From: Numida meleagris | Taxonomy: Eukaryota; Chordata; Aves; Galliformes; Numididae | NCBI RefSeq assembly: GCF_002078875.1 | Contig: NC_034409.1 | Location: forward strand, 106,311,250 to 106,375,249 | Reading direction: 5' to 3' | Length of the DNA: 64,000 nucleotides | In this document: piece after piece, positions 1 through 20,861 of the stretch | Layout: every line of letters starts with the position of its first letter | Numbering within the stretch: the first letter of the stretch is position 1 | The notes under the pieces: generated by a model | Told to the model about the DNA's origin: nothing | The model's database searches: none | The model's input: only the letters and a program-made list of their open reading frames with translations | Program-made: the position numbers and the translations under genes

Positions 1-755
1 GCTGAACAAATCCGGAAACGTTTAAGTTCTGTTGCTCCTCATAAACATGATGGTGTGTAAACTAAGAACCTCATGATTCTCAGAACCAGCTGCTGACAAA
101 GCACAGGGATAAGACAGAGATCTTACCTCTCATCCTCTGCACAGAGCAGAACTCAGTGTGAAAGAGCAGATAAAGAGCCATGCAAGGCACTCATTCTAGG
201 GAGAAGTGAAACTGGGTGTTGGGACTGAGACTGGGTCAGGGAAATTAGACAGTTTAGGCCTACCCTAAAAGACCTCTGATTGATTATCCAATTGACCATC
301 AAGATTAGCGTACAGGTTTCCAGAGCTCAATGCTCCAGGGCTGAAAACAGTAAAGTAGCCAGCTTTCTTTTCAAGCTTACAAAGCTATCATGAGTCTGTC
401 ATGTAAAAGGTACTTACTAATGTCCTAGTTAAAACCTGGAAAGCTCACTCTTGTCTTCTGCCTGAATCATTTAGCTATTCCTGTACACCTGTACTAGGGA
501 GGTAACCAGAACCACAGCACAGAAATAATAAGGCAGTGGAGGACAGTGTTCACTAAAGTAGGGATATCTGACAGATGAAACTCCAAAGAGATAGTAAAAT
601 TAGCATTAGAACCCTGAATGGTACATATTTACTAACACTTTATACAAGTGTTCTGCATTTGCAGATCTAGATTCAGAAATTGAAAGGGGGAGAAAAATCA
701 GTTCCTGTTCAAATTATTTGAAACAATCTGCTCATGCACAGTACCACTATATCTC

Positions 756-2515
756 TCTCACAGAATCATAGAATCATAAAATGGCTTAGGTTGGAAAGGG
801 CCTTAAAGATCATGAAGCTCCAACCATCAGCCATAAGAAGGGCTGCCCCCCACCAGCTCAGGCTGCCCAGGGCCCCATCCAACCTGGCCTTGAGCGCTTC
901 CAGGGATGGGGCACCACAGCTTCTCTGGATAGCCTGTGCCAGTGCCTCACCACTCTCTGAGTAGAGAATTTCATCATAACATTTAACATAAATCTCCCTT
1001 CTTTAAAGACATTTCCCCTTGTCCTGTCACTATCAGAATGCATAAAAAGTTGTGTCTCCCCCCTGATTATAAGCTGATCACTGCCCCTCTGGCTGTCACC
1101 ATCCAACCAACTATTTATCCACTGAATAGTCCAGCCTTCAAGTCCTTGTTCAGCTGGGCCGGTTTCCTGCTTCCTCTATTTGATTTCTTATGCTGGGAGA
1201 TGGAAAGCTCCTGTGCTTTGATGTCCTTAAAGAGCTGCCAGCTCTGTTCCATTCCTGTGTCCCTGAGGACAGTTTCCCAGAGAATCTCATACAGTAATTT
1301 GTTAAACAGCTGGAAGTTTGCTCTCCTGAAGTTCAGGGTCCTGACCTCCATTCTTTGCCAGGCCCCTATTCCTCACGATCATGAACTCAACCAGGGCATT
1401 GCTGCTCCAGACCAGACTGCCTCCAGTCTCAACCTCTTTAATGATTTCCTCCACACTGGTGAGCACCAGGTCATCACACTTCATCTCTGGTTTGTCTGTC
1501 CAATGCCTGGACCAGAAGTTTATCCTCAAAAGACTACAGAAGTCTCCTGGGTTACTTTCAGCTTGCTGTGTTGTTTTCCCAGAAGATATTTGGGTGGTTG
1601 AAATCTCCCATCAGGATGAGAGCCTACAAACATGCATCCTCTTGCAGCTGACACAAGAAGGCCTTGTCAACAGGCTCCCTTTGATCAGGCAGCCTGCACT
1701 AGACCCTGACCACCAGATGTCTGTTATTGGCCTGGTCCCTAATTCTAACCCACAAGCTCTTAACCAGGTCATGGCTGTTTCTCAGAGGGAGTTATCTGCA
1801 GTTTATCTACTTCCTAACACAAAAGACAACATCCTCACCCCTTTTGCCCTGCACATCCCTTCTAAAAAGCTTGTAGCCTTCAAGTGAAGTATTCCACTTG
1901 TTTTATCCCATCATGTTTTTGTGATGGCAATTACGTCATAGTTTTCTAATTGCACCATGGTTTCCATCTCCTTCTGCTTATTTCCCATGCTGCCTGTATT
2001 GGTTTAGAGGCACTTCAGCTGGGCTATCAGCCATGTTACCTTCTTGGAGGAGCCCTTCCAAATTCCTCTGGGACAATTCTGAGGTTTCCTTCCACTGCTT
2101 CCTGAAGTGACAGTGTTCCCTGTCTCCTTGTCACTCAGCAGTACATCCCCTTCTCTCATCAAATTCAGTTTAAAGCTCTGGTGATAAGCCCAGATAGCTT
2201 GCTGTCCAGTATATTCTTGCCCTTCCTGGTCAGTGCATCCTATCCAATGTCAGCAAGCCTGGTCTCTCAAAGTTGAGTCCAAGATCATAGTACTCAAAAC
2301 CCCAAGTGTGATACCATTCTTGCAGCCATTCATTCAGCTGGTCTGGGGGTCTCTGTAACCAGAGATCCCCAAGCTTCTCAGAAATGTAGATAAAATTGAG
2401 ATTTTCTACCTCAAGAGCAAGGAGCAATGTATGAACTCTGCCTATCATGGAAAGAGGATATGAGAAACAAGAGCAGAATTGAGATGGAAAGCGAGGAAGA
2501 AGAGACACCAAGGAA
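756..2515 (-). mobile_element. Old CR1 LINE, internally deleted, ORF1 remnant to 3' end
   Basis: The plus strand starts with the reversed CR1 3' end (AATCATAGAATCATAAAATG) at about 762, so the element points left. In transcript sense, reading back from the 3' end, the minus strand gives the terminal ORF2 peptide around [18 protein letters not shown] (862-960). Next comes the segment after the endonuclease (EEIIKEVETGGSLVWSS, SWQLFKDIKAQELSI) at 1115-1529. Then comes the endonuclease start, with a reversed SMGNK-like stretch near 1985-2015. Farthest out is an ORF1 esterase-like tail (LLTLDRMH) at 2230-2511. The reverse transcriptase core is missing between about 1040 and 1110. Frames are broken throughout, so it is dead. 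Confidence 0.8.
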
Positions 2516-3647
2516 GTTTCTGATCACTGTCACTGAAAGAGTGGGAAAGGGGTGGTGGTGCTGGTGACCAGTTTTGGCAAGGCATTTTCACTGCCATGGT
2601 TACTGCTTGCCAGCCACTGTCCAATGAGCAAGGCAGACTGGATGTCACATATGTGTGATATCTCTGTCATGTCTAGCAGTCTGCTGCCAGAGGACATTCC
2701 TTACTTTGCCTCTACCTCTTCCAGCAAAGTAAAACTCCAATAAGTGCTCCCCACTTCAGTTCACTCTCAAGTAACAGAATTGCAAAATAATGAGTGCTGT
2801 CATCAAGTGGAGGCTGTTGGTTTACAGCTATTGCCTAGTTTAAAAAGAAGTTGCATTTTACTGCCCTTACAGGCTTAAATAATGTTGAAGAAAACAAAAA
2901 AGTCACTTCATATTCTAAAGGAAAATTCCCTACATTAGATGGAGTTGTTCCATTATTCTGAATGACTTGGCTTATTCCATGGAGAGAGACTGCACACATT
3001 ACACTGTGGAAGATTTATTGTAAAAACTTTCATCTTAGCTTCACTCTATCTATGAAAGATGGTGGTCTCACATATTAAATGCCATTCTGCACTGCCCTTC
3101 AGGGAAGTAATATTGATTTGCTTTTAGTTACTGCAGTTCAATAAAAGCAAGGATATGTAATTGCAAAATTAGTTAGTGAAATATAAATTTAAGTTTTCCA
3201 TTTGATAGTGTTTCTCTCCCTGTCATGTTTCAAACATCGCAAAGGAACATCTTCAGGCTCTCTTGGATTGTAGGTAAGCTAATATATACTGTGGCATTTG
3301 TTTCATGGCTTAGTGGACTGGATTATGCAGAGAGAGCTCCACTGTGGCTGAGAGAATCTCTTTCTCTCTTCTCATACATCTGCACTAGAAACTTAGACTA
3401 GAGCAACTGCCTGCAGTATAGCCAACATTCCCAGCTCAGTGGTTTGCTTCCCTGTAGTATGACAATTTGCAGCCAATTAAAGCACGCTAAGCACCTGAGC
3501 ATTTGTTCAAATTCTGTTTTGGTGTAAGCGAGGAAGAAAATCTCCTGAGCAGTGAATTCTTGCTATGTGAATACGCATGCTCTATTTGACATTACTGTTA
3601 ATGTGTACTCCTGTATAGTCATTACTTTTATACATGCCAACACTGTT

Positions 3648-3858
3648 AGGAAAAAATCCTTTAGGAAAAAGTTCTTTACTGTGAGGGTAGTCAAACACTT
3701 GAATAGGCTTCCTTGATGGCCCAAGCCTGTTCAAGAGGCAATTGAATAATAACCTCATTAATATGCTTTAACTTTTGGTTAGCCCTGAAGAACTCAGGTA
3801 GTTGGACTACATGAGCTATGAATGTCCCTTCCAACTGAACTACTTTAATCTATTCTAA
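3648..3858 (+). mobile_element. CR1 LINE 3' fragment
   Basis: It shows a degraded CR1-type 3' region: GTTCTTTACTGTGAGGGTAG, a column resembling the ending of the ORF, then a TAGTTGGACTACATGAGC segment and CCCTTCCAACTGAA before a degenerate ATCTATTCTA tail. It is short, old and non-coding. Confidence 0.7.
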
Positions 3859-4327
3859 TAGTTACACTATATATATTTCAACAGACATATAGAAGTAATT
3901 GGCATTACATGCTAGCTGACCTTATACTGACATTTCATTTTAAATGGTTCCTCATATTCTCCATCAATAAAATTCTGCTCAAGCGTAATTAAGTTTTTTT
4001 TAACAAGGTATCAGTACAGAGCAAATTTCTGTTGATAGCTTCTTAGAAGCTAAAGAAAAGGCCTTCAGCTCTTTCTGAAATTTGCAATATTTAAATAAAT
4101 GCATGTACTTTTTATAGGAATAGAGCATAAGGCGATATCTTCTGGGTGAAGAAAGAGAAAATAACTGAATGCAAACACTCAATCGTCGATCTGACAGAAG
4201 CTTGCAGGCAGATTTAACTGCAAGCGTGTCAATTGTTCCATCCAAAGCAAAACACCTACCATAGCAGTAAATGCTGATAGCAGAGTCAGAATGACCTGCA
4301 TAATACTATATAATTCATAATTATAGA

Positions 4328-4361
4328 ATATAATATATATATAATATATATATATATAATT
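4328..4361. repeat. AT dinucleotide tract
   Basis: Two TA runs separated by AATA (ATAATATATATATAATATAT continuing with TA units). It is self-complementary and could form a hairpin or cruciform. It lies about 130 nt downstream of exon l in transcript sense. Confidence 0.93.
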
Positions 4362-4454
4362 CATTTGGAAGAATGAAATTTTCATTAGTGGACATTAATA
4401 CTAACGTTTTAGTATTACAAAACACACATCCACATTACCATCACGTAACAATTA

Positions 4455-12908
<8,454 letters not shown>

Positions 12909-13062
12909 CTTTCGCTAGTGGCTCTACCGTGATAATCTCGCTGCTGTTGCCTCTTCCTGCAGCAGTCACTGCTACCACCCAGACGCTGTACTGGCGATTC
13001 CGACTCAGGTTGGGGATTCTGTAGGAAAATGAGTCGGGAGAGGCTTCAAACTCGCTGATTAC
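12909..13062 (-). CDS. DSCAM: DSCAM exon j: second half of FNIII domain 4
   Basis: 154 nt, phase 0 start, phase 1 end. The acceptor is ccatcacag/GTAATCAG and the donor GCGAAAG/GTATGATG. It encodes [20 protein letters not shown], then [20 protein letters not shown] and [18 protein letters not shown] is the tyrosine corner, AAGRGNSS the F-G loop, and NSS a sequon. The exon begins with GT right after the acceptor, so the true AG was fixed by the phase from exon i (ACG/GTA, Thr-Val). The residues here differ clearly from DSCAML1, which has AHLNRGQQYLLWVA-like sequence. Confidence 0.97.
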
Positions 13063-16000
13063 CTGTGATGGAAGAGATAAATGTTTCCAAACTAAAATAA
13101 ACAATATTTGGTGAAAATCTGAGCTGAGTGCTACAAAGCCTATTACTTCATGGTAATTGGAATGACTATCAATTGCTTGAAGCAGATGGCAGATGGCAAT
13201 AAAGAGAGAAGACACAATAAGTTGTTGCAGTCAATTTATATTCAGGGATTTGGGGCCTATATTGTGTTTTCAAATTATTTTTATTTAGGTGAGGATTTTT
13301 ATGTGTCTGTTTATTTTTACGGGGTTGGATAAGCAATTTAAGTGAATAAATGCATTGTACCATGAATAGTCCTGACAAACCGGTTTTGTTTTAGACTAAA
13401 CTTTTCCAGTAGAGGATTCCATCCTGCGTCTGCTGTGAAATCTGAAGTTTACTATCTCATTGGTCACCTAGAATCTTTGTGCTGGTACTCCTTATCCCTG
13501 GGTTTGGTGGTTTATTCCTTTAGTAGTAGAGTGAAACAAGAAACATTCTGTAATGGACTGTTCAATCTTAGTTTTATCACAAAATAACTTTCATTCAAAG
13601 ATTTGCAGCAGAAGGTCATTTAGCTACATTAGCAGAGATGTACAAGTACTGGAGAAAATGTCAGTTCAGTCTATTCCTGCACTGTCACCAAAGTGCCTTG
13701 TACCCACCAAGTTGCCATGGGTCGTGGCAAAGCTGACCAGCTATTGCTGTTCTGCAGTTATGATTCCTGGGAGATGTTCTGCAATGTGCCTGAAGTGACC
13801 TGTGCAAGGCAAGGTGCAGAAAAGTATATGGATTTCTCCATGGGACATAGAGTTTGTGCATTTCAGCATATGCTCCACAGGAAGCTCTACTCCTTTAGCA
13901 GAAGAGAAAGGTAACTTCATTCACCCCAAGTAGTGCTGCAATATTCACCGTAGACATTTTTATTTCTGACATGGGTTTTGTGATTCTTGTTTGTGAAAAC
14001 AGAGGGGTTTCTAGCCATCAGAAGATTAAGTGAAAAAAGATTCACTTTCCTATGCCATATTAAGCATGGCAATAGCTATATAACACCAGGCTAAAAATAA
14101 TTAGAATGTTAATGACATGGAGAAGAAATTTTCACTAGGAATCTGCATTAAAAATAATGCATCGACGTAATCTAAACTTGATTCAGACTGACAGAAGGTG
14201 TGCACAAAATGTCTTTGATATACAAATATCTGCTGGTGGTAAAGGCTAATTTCAACTGATTAGCATTTCAAAAGTAGTTTGACCTGAAAGTACTGGAATA
14301 CATAGTCCTTCAAAGTGCATTCTAAAGAAATAAAATATTTTCCTGAGGTATTGTTAAACACCTCTCCAGTGTGAAATGGTAGCCAGTTTCAGCTAATGAA
14401 AGGGTCACCATGTTCTTGAGCTGGCATCTCCTTTGGCCAGGGGAGGGTGGAATTCATCTTACTTCCTTTTGAAATCTGTAGTGATTTATGCCAGCCTAAA
14501 GCTTCACTCCTTTCAGAGACATAAAAACATCCACTTCTAAGTCAGGGTTCTTCTGGCTTATTTGGGACACATACATTGCAGTGGGATGAATCATGACCTA
14601 GACACACTTTTTGTCCCCCATCAACTCTAGAAGTGTAAACATAACTAGCTTGGGGACAGTTGTCTGTGTTGAATACAGCCAACATAAGATGAAAAACACT
14701 CCATAGAGATAATGTGTTTATTAGAATACTTAAAATCCTGGCTTTTACACAAATGTGTGCCTCTATTTATTTCTGCAAGAACACAACCTGTTTCTTCCAT
14801 AGAGACTAACTTTTCTGGGGAAATTGGTTTGCTCCAACTCTCAGTTACCTATGCCCAACAGAAGTCCAAACAAGGACCTCACCATACTTTCTAGCCAATC
14901 TCATTTCTCCTGTCAAAATGCCAAGTCAGTTTGTCCCATTTAGTAAGCATTTGCCTGGGTTTCCACTTCTGATATGAAGAGGTCAGTGCAGGCAGACACT
15001 TCTATTATTATGTGAAATAGTACAGCAGGTTTTGAAAATCATCTGGCTTGACATTTACATGAGAATATTGGACAAATGCCCGTGGCTTGACTGGTTGGAT
15101 CTTTGTGAGGTCATACATAAAAATTAATGTATTGATCTTGGCAGAGGAAGCTGAGTTTTAATATTCATGAGGCAGCATTTCCTAGGATTAATTTGAAAGT
15201 CAAACAGGCTAGGCTAAGTCTGGTACTCAGACTCCACTCATTAACGCAGACATCTAGCAGAAGCTATTTCTAAAATACTTAGTAAGATGGAACATGAATA
15301 CAGCATTTAGGAACAGTAAACCATTAAAGACCTCCTTATTGCTAAAATTTCATTCCAGTGAGCATCAGTTCAGTTACATTTACATTGTCTTTTCCTTGAT
15401 GCCCATGATTTATGAAAGGGGCATATGGCTGACTTAGCAAGCCAGTCCTAATACTGCAGATTTCCTGCTTGAACTGCCTCGCTGTCAAGCTTCTCTCTGT
15501 CCTGTCATGGTAGAAGCTAGGACAGACAGACATGTACCCTGTATACAGTTTCTAAACACAGCTCGGAGCAGACTGGTTTGACATTTTAGGTGTAGGATAA
15601 CGAGAGATGCTAAGTGGAAAAGGAAAACCTTGAAACTACAGCACTGTGACTAAGCTCTCCTGCTCTGAGGCCTGAAGTAACAGTGAAAACCGAAAAAAAA
15701 CAACAAAATTTCTCTGGTTATAATATGGCCAGCTAGAAGAGAAGGTAGAATTGTCTCAAAGCAGAGGAGTTCACTTTCCCTGGAGCTGCAAAAGCAGAAG
15801 AATCATAGAATTAGCTTCTCTATTGCATTTTTAAATGCCTTGTCTTTATTTCCTTTCTTTCTCCTCCACAGAATCAGCATCATTCATACATTTGCAACTG
15901 CAGCTCTTTCAAATATAAATTCAATTATTCATGGAACTAATTTATTAATTGAATTTAGAAAATAAATCTTCACTAAATAAGTAATTCTTATTTTCTTAAA

Positions 16001-17304
16001 ACAAACTGCTAATGCAAAAGATCTTGGTTTCTAACTGATTAACATACACCTTCTGTTTCCTCAGCTAACATTCCCTGTTAAATACTTGGAGATGCTCCAG
16101 TGACAAAAAATCAATTTTACTTTTAACTTTTCCCTGTCATTTCAATTAGATTAGCATGCCAGAGACTTTCATTACACGAGAAAAAAAAAAATAGAGCTTT
16201 GTCAGCAAAGAGAAGATTAAACAATTGAAGTACGAAATTTTTTAAAGGAATGTCACCTTGTCACATATTGGCCTTTGTATGTACCAGTGTCTAACATTTA
16301 CTGCTGTGTTATCCCAAAAGCAATAACATGCTTGCTCAAGGGATTTTTTTTAGCTGCTTTTTTAAAATTTAGCTTGTAGATTATGGGTTAATTTTTCTTT
16401 TCCTATGGCTTCAGTTCAATGTCTAAGAAGCACAGTCAGGGCCCAAAATCTAAAAGTCCAGCAAAGGCTGTGCAGAATAAAATGAAATCAAAGTCCTTTA
16501 TCAGAGTGCAGTAAATCTATATCTCAGACCAGGAAACAGCAAGAGATCCTGAGGAACAGACAGTGCAGGTAGCGTGGTTTCATTCTGATGTAATTTCACT
16601 TGTTCTGCTGTTCATTGCTTTGTATGCTTTGAAACAGTATGCCACCTCCTGGCACTTCTTACTCCTTTAGAAAACAAATAAATAGGCAATGTGCATAAAA
16701 GCGGACTGTTTGTTGTTTGTTTTTTTTTTTAACCAAGGCTGGAAAATCTTCAAAACAGTGTATTAGAAAAGTACGTTTTGTAACAGTTTTCAAGAAAACA
16801 GGGAGTTTCCTTTGCCAACTTTTATGCCATGGAGCAGAACTCAAGAAAGCCATGAAGGAATAAAGGTAATAGGCAGAATTTACTGTGAACTGGAAGATTT
16901 TTGAGGCAAACAAAGGCTGTATCTTGTCTACAACCATGCCAATGCAATTTCTGAAGTAAGACAGGTGCACTGAATATCTCTGTTCTTTGCAAGTTGTGAG
17001 GAAATGAGGAAGTGATCTGTGAAAGCCATGTGGAGACTTAACGGACAAGAGTGAAAAGTAAGAAAAGCAGATTTGCAGTGTGATTTGTGAAGCAAGAGAG
17101 CACATAAGTTGCCTTACCATGAAAATTACAAATACATATTTCTACTACCTAGAATGGCCTGTGTGCTTTCTCTATGAATTTGAGCATAAAATATGAATAT
17201 AGAATCATATCTGGAAGGAACTTCAGACTTCACCCAAGTCTATCCTCCCTCTCTAAGCCAAATTTTACCACAGTTGCACAATTTCAGACAAGAGTTTGTC
17301 CAAC

Positions 17305-17977
17305 CTGATTATGGACGAGAAGCTGGACATGAGCCAGCAGTGTGCGCTGGCGGCCCGCAGGGCCAACTATGTTCAGGGCTGCATTAAAAGAGGAGTGGCC
17401 AGCAGGGAGAGGGAGGTGGTGGTCCCCCTCTACTCGGCTCTTGTGAGGCCCCATCTGGAGTAGTGCGTCCAGGCCTGGGGCCCCCAGCACAAGAAGGACG
17501 TGGAGCTCTTGGAAAGAGTTCAGAGGAGGGCAGCCAAGATGATCAGAGGGCTGGAGCACCTCTCCTGTGAGGAAAGGTTGAGGGAACTGGGTTGTTTAGT
17601 TTGGAGAAGAGAAGGCTCCGGGGAGACCTCACTGTGGCCTTCCAATACTTGAAGGGAGCGTAGAAACAGGAGGGGGATCGATTGCTTGTGAGGGTAGATA
17701 GCGCTAGGACAAGGGGGAATGGTTTTAAGCTGAGACAGGGGAGATTTAGGTTAGATATTAGAAGGAAGTTTTTCACACAGAGGGTGGTGACGCGCTGGAA
17801 CAGGTTGCCCAGGGAGGTTGTGGATGCCCCGTCCCTGGAGGCATTCTAGGCCAGACTGGACGTGGCTCTGGGCAGCCTGGTCTAGTGGCTGGCGACCCTG
17901 CACTTAGCGGGGGGGTTGAGACTCGATGATCCTTGAGGTCCTTTTCAACCCAGGCCATTCTATGATTCTATGATTAT
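17305..17977 (+). mobile_element. CR1 LINE 3' copy, fairly young
   Basis: About 670 nt, 5'-truncated inside the end of ORF2. In one plus-strand frame it reads like the C-terminal part of the CR1 polymerase ([18 protein letters not shown], later [20 protein letters not shown], then [16 protein letters not shown]). The frame is interrupted only by a few point stops: TAG in CTGGAGTAGTGCG near 17460, and TAG after GAAGGGAGCG and GGCATTC. It ends in CCATTCTATGATTCTATGATT. Its high GC contrasts sharply with the flanks. It is the best preserved element here but not capable of moving. Confidence 0.9.
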
Positions 17978-18499
17978 GAATATCTACAACTCCCTAAACT
18001 GCATGAGCTATCCCAGTGCTTAACTTATTAGAAAGTTTTCTTATAATCTAGCTTGAGTTTTCTGCTGCAGTTTAAGCCCCTATCTTCTTTTCCAGTCTAT
18101 TAGGAACACAGAGAATAGTTTATAACCTTCACCTTTCCACCAGTCTTTAATCTGTGCAAGATTTATCACTCCTTTCCTCACCAGAACACTTATATTTTTA
18201 CGGCTTAATAACGCCAATGCTTTCAACATTTCCAAGAAATCAAATTTTTTCTAATAACATGTCATTATAATTTGTACTGTCTACCATTGGTCCACAGCCT
18301 TCTCCAATACAGTTTCTAAATCTGTACTCAACAATGTGTGGCATTTGGCTTTTCACAACACGACTATAACAGTAGCTAAAGTTCATCTTCTGATACAAAA
18401 TGACCTCAAAATCCTCTTGTGAAGAATCTAACCAATTGCTTTCTGCCCACTACCGTTTTATTCATAGGACCCACTTATTTGCACTACTACCTATGCTAT

Positions 18500-18720
18500 A
18501 TTTTATCTATTTTTTCCCCAGACCAATTTCCTCATTTATCAAGATTATTTTGAATTTTACTTCTGTCTCTTGTGTACTTGCAATCCCTCCCAGTCTTGTA
18601 AGTCCTGCAAATTTTATAGGAACACGCAGTATTTCATTATCTGGATTATTAACAAAATCACTGAACAAAAATGGACTTCAGAGATACCTACACTGCTCTC
18701 TCCTATCCTCAGTATGGAAC
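18500..18720 (-). mobile_element. Ancient CR1-type reverse transcriptase remnant
   Basis: Read on the minus strand, this gives NNPDNEILRVPIKFAG followed by RLGGIAST, matching the CR1 reverse transcriptase segment just before and after the FADD catalytic motif. The two catalytic aspartates are gone (FAGL), so it is a decayed fossil. Its limits are uncertain. Flanking sequence to about 18960 might belong to it as well. Confidence 0.55.
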
Positions 18721-20736
18721 AACTGGTTTCATCACCTCCCATACAGCAGTGATCATTCTTATTTATGTCTTTAGCTGTCCCTGAAACTGTTTGCCTGATC
18801 AGGTTTATTTCAAAAAACATGCTCCCCATGGACTTATCTTCATTTCCAAATGGGAGAGAGCCAGGAAGTGTGCTGAGCACCTCAACCCCAATGGTCCACA
18901 CTGCTTTTCAATGTGACCTCTGGCAGCGAAATCACTGCTGTAATTAAAGTAAATTTTTAGTTCTACAAGGTCAAAACACAGAGACCTCTATCTTTTTGCA
19001 CAACACCATCATGGAATTGTCTGCCCTGCTCTACCTCAGATGTTCATTGCTCCCGGAAACGATGTTTTCGAGTCTCTTTGATTGATAAGTTATCTAGTAA
19101 AGGGGGCAAAACCAAACAGTTTTTACACAGAAGTGAATTGGTTTAACATGAAATTCATACATTACTGTATATACAAAGATTCAGGTTCTATGTCTCTGAG
19201 CAAAGTAGACTTGTGAGTGTGCCCTTGGTGAACTCCCTAAAGATGTGAAACTCTGCACGTTGATTTTTTCTTGGTGCTATGACAACAAATCTGCTGACTT
19301 TTGCCTTGCATCCTTTCACAGATGGACGGATTGTCAGAGCTGCCAGCAACAGCCAGTCCACAATTTCAGTTAAACTGGACACCGCTTTGGCCATATAATG
19401 GTTTCTGCATGGTTCTTGCTATTTGGCTCAAGTTTTGAAACATGAAACGTGACATCTGTTTCTCACTCAGTGTTACTGAAGCTAACTGTTGTAAACAAAA
19501 GCTGTGTGCAAAACAGAATACAGCTTCTGTGTAATTTTTTTTTTCTTTTCTTAAATTCTGAACTGAAATGTTGGAAAATGCAGGACAGAGACTTTGGAAA
19601 CAGCAGAGGAGCTAGGCCTGTAAGACAGCCCACTGCCCAGACCTTCATGTAGCTCATGTCAGGAATTAAATTGCTTGGGTACAATCACATGCTTGACCCT
19701 CTGCAGTAACCCACAGGAGCCAGTGAGTCCATGTGCCTCCCCCAGGTCATGATCAGGGAAGCAGGCTGTGGTGTTACAGGCAGGTGATCACAGTAAGGGC
19801 AGGATACTGACTGCTGGGCTGCCAGCAGTGTTACTGCCGCCTTTGGTGGCCTCAACAGGTCACCAAGTTTGTACAGAGCATTTCAGTCAAATCACCAATT
19901 GTGCTGTGCCTTCTGGTCCCAGGTTCTTTGTCCCCTGTACAATACAGAATAGCATAGGATGAATCCATACTTCCTGAAATAAGTTGCAACTGATGCCAAG
20001 GCTTTATTGTTAGACTATATTGATACATGTGTAGGTGAGCCTAGGTAGTGAGACCGAGCCAGAGTTTTATGAAAAAAAATCAATATCAAATTTGTTTTAG
20101 TAGGGCTTTGCAAGGAGACCTTTTAAAAATTGCATCAAGCAGCACAGCAGCAGAATTAATTTATACTCTGTCACGTCTCTCTTGAGTTCTGCTCTATGGC
20201 ATAAAATGTAAAGTTGGCAAAGCAGTTAAAAGAATGAATGTGCTATATTTGGGAAGTGGTAACAAATCTGTGAAATAACTATGAAAAAGCTGCAAACAGT
20301 ACATGTGGTATATTAAAAAGGACATATTTTAAATACTATTCCAAGTAAGTTTTTTAAAATAACTCCACAAAATATAGAATAGCTCTATGCTATATAAAGA
20401 ACAAGAGTTAATAAGCATAAATATCTTCATGCTGTGAAAAGTACTGTACAGGCACAGTGATAAATACTGTTGGTAGAACATAAATCAATGAACATGCATT
20501 TTAAATTCAACCTCACAGACTCTGTTGACTCTAAATAAACTTCCATTCAAAATAACTTTATCTGCTTAGCCCTCTTCTGAGAGTTACCTTTCCCTCTCTT
20601 TTAGAGACTTCCAGCATACATTTAACTACCAAAGACTTTACGGGATAACAGATCACTTCCTGCTTATAATTATTTTTGCAATGCTTTACATGAGTTTTAT
20701 TTGTATTTTTAAAAATGAAGAGAAACCGTTTCAACA

Positions 20737-20850
20737 GCTCTGCATCCTATTTGTGCTGGGGGCTCCAGACCTGGATGCAGTAGTCCAGATGAGGGCCTCA
20801 TGAGGGCAGAGCAGAGGGGGACAATCACCTGCTGGATGGGCAACAAAATT
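20737..20850 (-). mobile_element. Short CR1 LINE fragment, inverted
   Basis: The reverse complement reads TGTCCCCCTCTGCTCTGCCC, then a CTCATGAGG and CCCCCAGCACAAATAGG series. This is the same ORF2 segment found in the plus-strand copies near 17420-17500 and 26095-26170. It is only about 110 nt long and sits directly beside an older CR1 in the other orientation. Confidence 0.75.
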
Positions 20851-20861
20851 AGAAGAAAGCA

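Noticed and set aside
1038..1887. Plus-strand ORFs of 187 and 168 codons
   Set aside because: They are the antisense of the minus-strand CR1 copy, whose own sense frame gives recognisable CR1 peptides.
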